From assembly GCF_037890695.1 (NCBI RefSeq), contig NZ_CP149571.1, positions 1,424,501-1,488,500 of the forward strand: a stretch of 64,000 nucleotides of DNA, read 5' to 3'. Within the stretch, counting starts at the first letter, position 1. Each line of letters opens with the position of its first letter. The translations under genes were made by a program, and so were the position numbers. This document shows, piece by piece, positions 63,150-64,000 of the stretch. Under the pieces are notes generated by a model. That model made no database searches, was not told the origin of the DNA, and was given only the letters and a program-made list of their open reading frames with translations. The DNA comes from Aeromonas jandaei (GTDB taxonomy: Bacteria; Pseudomonadota; Gammaproteobacteria; Enterobacterales; Aeromonadaceae).

Positions 63150-64000
63150 TGAGCGACTATAAACACACCCTGAATCTTCCGGAAACCGAGTTTCCGATGC
63201 GTGGCGATCTGGCCAAGCGCGAACCCAACATGCTGAAACGTTGGTACGATCAGGATCTCTACGGCGCTATTCGCCGCGCCAAAGCGGGCAAGCCTTCTTT
63301 CATTCTGCACGATGGCCCCCCCTATGCGAACGGCAACATTCACATCGGTCACTCGGTCAACAAGATCCTCAAAGACATCATCATCAAGTCCAAGGGCCTC
63401 TCTGGCTTCGATTCCCCCTATGTGCCGGGTTGGGATTGCCACGGTCTGCCTATCGAACTGAAAGTAGAAGGCATGGTCGGCAAGCCGGGCGAGAAGGTTT
63501 CCGCTGCCGAATTCCGCGCCGAGTGCCGCAAATACGCCAAGACCCAGATCGAAGCGCAGAAGACCGACTTCATCCGTCTGGGCGTGCTGGGTGACTGGGA
63601 ACATCCCTACCTGACCATGGATTTTGGCACCGAAGCCAACATCATCCGCTCCATGGCCAAGATTGTTGAAAACGGCCACCTGCACAAAGGCTCCAAGCCG
63701 GTGCACTGGTGTACCGATTGCGGCTCCGCGCTGGCTGAAGCCGAGGTTGAGTACTACGACAAGAACTCCCCCTCCATCGACGTGCGCTTCAAGGCCGTCG
63801 ACGAGGCCGCTGTTGCCGCCAAGTTTGACTGCGCCGAAGGCCACACCGGCAAAGGCACCCTCTCTGCCGTGATCTGGACCACTACCCCGTGAACCCTGCC
63901 GGCCAACCGCGCCATCGCCATGCACGCCGATCTGGACTACGCACTGGTTCAGGTTGAAGGGGAGAACCCCGAGCGTCTGATCCTGGCCGCCGAGCTGGTC
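63149..64000 (+). CDS. ileS: isoleucyl-tRNA synthetase, 5' part, with in-frame TGA
   Basis: The first 284 codons of an approximately 940-residue class I tRNA synthetase that charges tRNA-Ile. The HIGH motif is in [12 protein letters not shown] (His65-His68). The sequence follows the family until codon 248 (63890-63892), which is TGA. The frame then continues as [16 protein letters not shown]. The family reads WTTTPWTLPANRA here, so TGA replaces a conserved Trp (TGG). The gene runs off the window. As ileS is essential, either this is a sequence error or the cell reads through or has another ileS. Confidence 0.92.

Noticed and set aside
63890..63892. TGA read as selenocysteine or as Trp by code change
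   Set aside because: The homologous residue is Trp, not Cys, and no SECIS-like hairpin is evident. Many genes here (e.g. ffh, thyA, fbpB) end normally at TGA.

Overview
The window is chromosomal DNA from a gammaproteobacterium, most likely an Aeromonas species. The evidence is high-GC coding DNA in compact operons, a mix of enterobacterial and Vibrio-like gene orders, and marker genes found in this group: a MotX sodium-type flagellar protein, a HlyU-type regulator, a secreted lipoprotein pullulanase and a secreted sphingomyelinase. I see no rRNA, tRNA, insertion sequence, prophage, integron or CRISPR array. Almost all of it is backbone.

Layout. 1-9.5 kb: the end of a DmeF-type metal exporter, an unknown small gene, pullulanase pulA, zntA under a textbook ZntR-type promoter, tpx, and a lone solute-binding protein. 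9.6-15.7 kb: a DEAD-box helicase, a sphingomyelinase coupled to a membrane-anchored helical protein, two disrupted genes (a frameshifted CPBP protease and a solute-binding protein with an internal TGA), an unknown small gene and yacL. 15.8-23.3 kb: a cdaR-gntP-garK glycerate cluster, an NnrU protein, a periplasmic glutathione peroxidase, a LysR regulator and nupC. 23.4-31.2 kb: the yggS-proC-yggT-yggU operon (minus strand) divergent from pilT-pilU, then yaaA, ogt and arfB. 31.3-36.7 kb: glnB behind a candidate sigma-54 promoter, the iron transporter fbpABC and the Dyp peroxidase yfeX. 36.9-42.7 kb: argR divergent from the arginine transporter artPJQM with ARG boxes between them, then mdh and motX. 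42.8-50.5 kb: hmp divergent from nsrR, the CorB-like yfjD, ypjD divergent from ffh, and the rpsP-rimM-trmD-rplS operon. 50.5-57 kb: a CBM48-like small protein, mutH, a 730-bp AT-rich gap with DnaA boxes, then rppH-ptsP-lgt-thyA. 57-64 kb: nhaA, a small secreted protein, nhaR, hlyU, rpsT, murJ, ribF and the 5' part of ileS, which carries an in-frame TGA.

Most notable points. (1) The mutH-rppH gap has several DnaA boxes at the locus that holds the replication-timing element DARS2 in E. coli. (2) A sphingomyelinase overlaps a downstream gene for a membrane-anchored helical protein that looks like a dedicated folding partner. (3) Two genes, including essential ileS, have TGA where homologues have or plausibly have Trp (TGG), and a third nearby gene has lost one base; these are either sequence errors or real lesions. 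(4) MotX carries an unusual Ala/Pro-rich linker. (5) A small secreted protein gene is translationally coupled between nhaA and nhaR.
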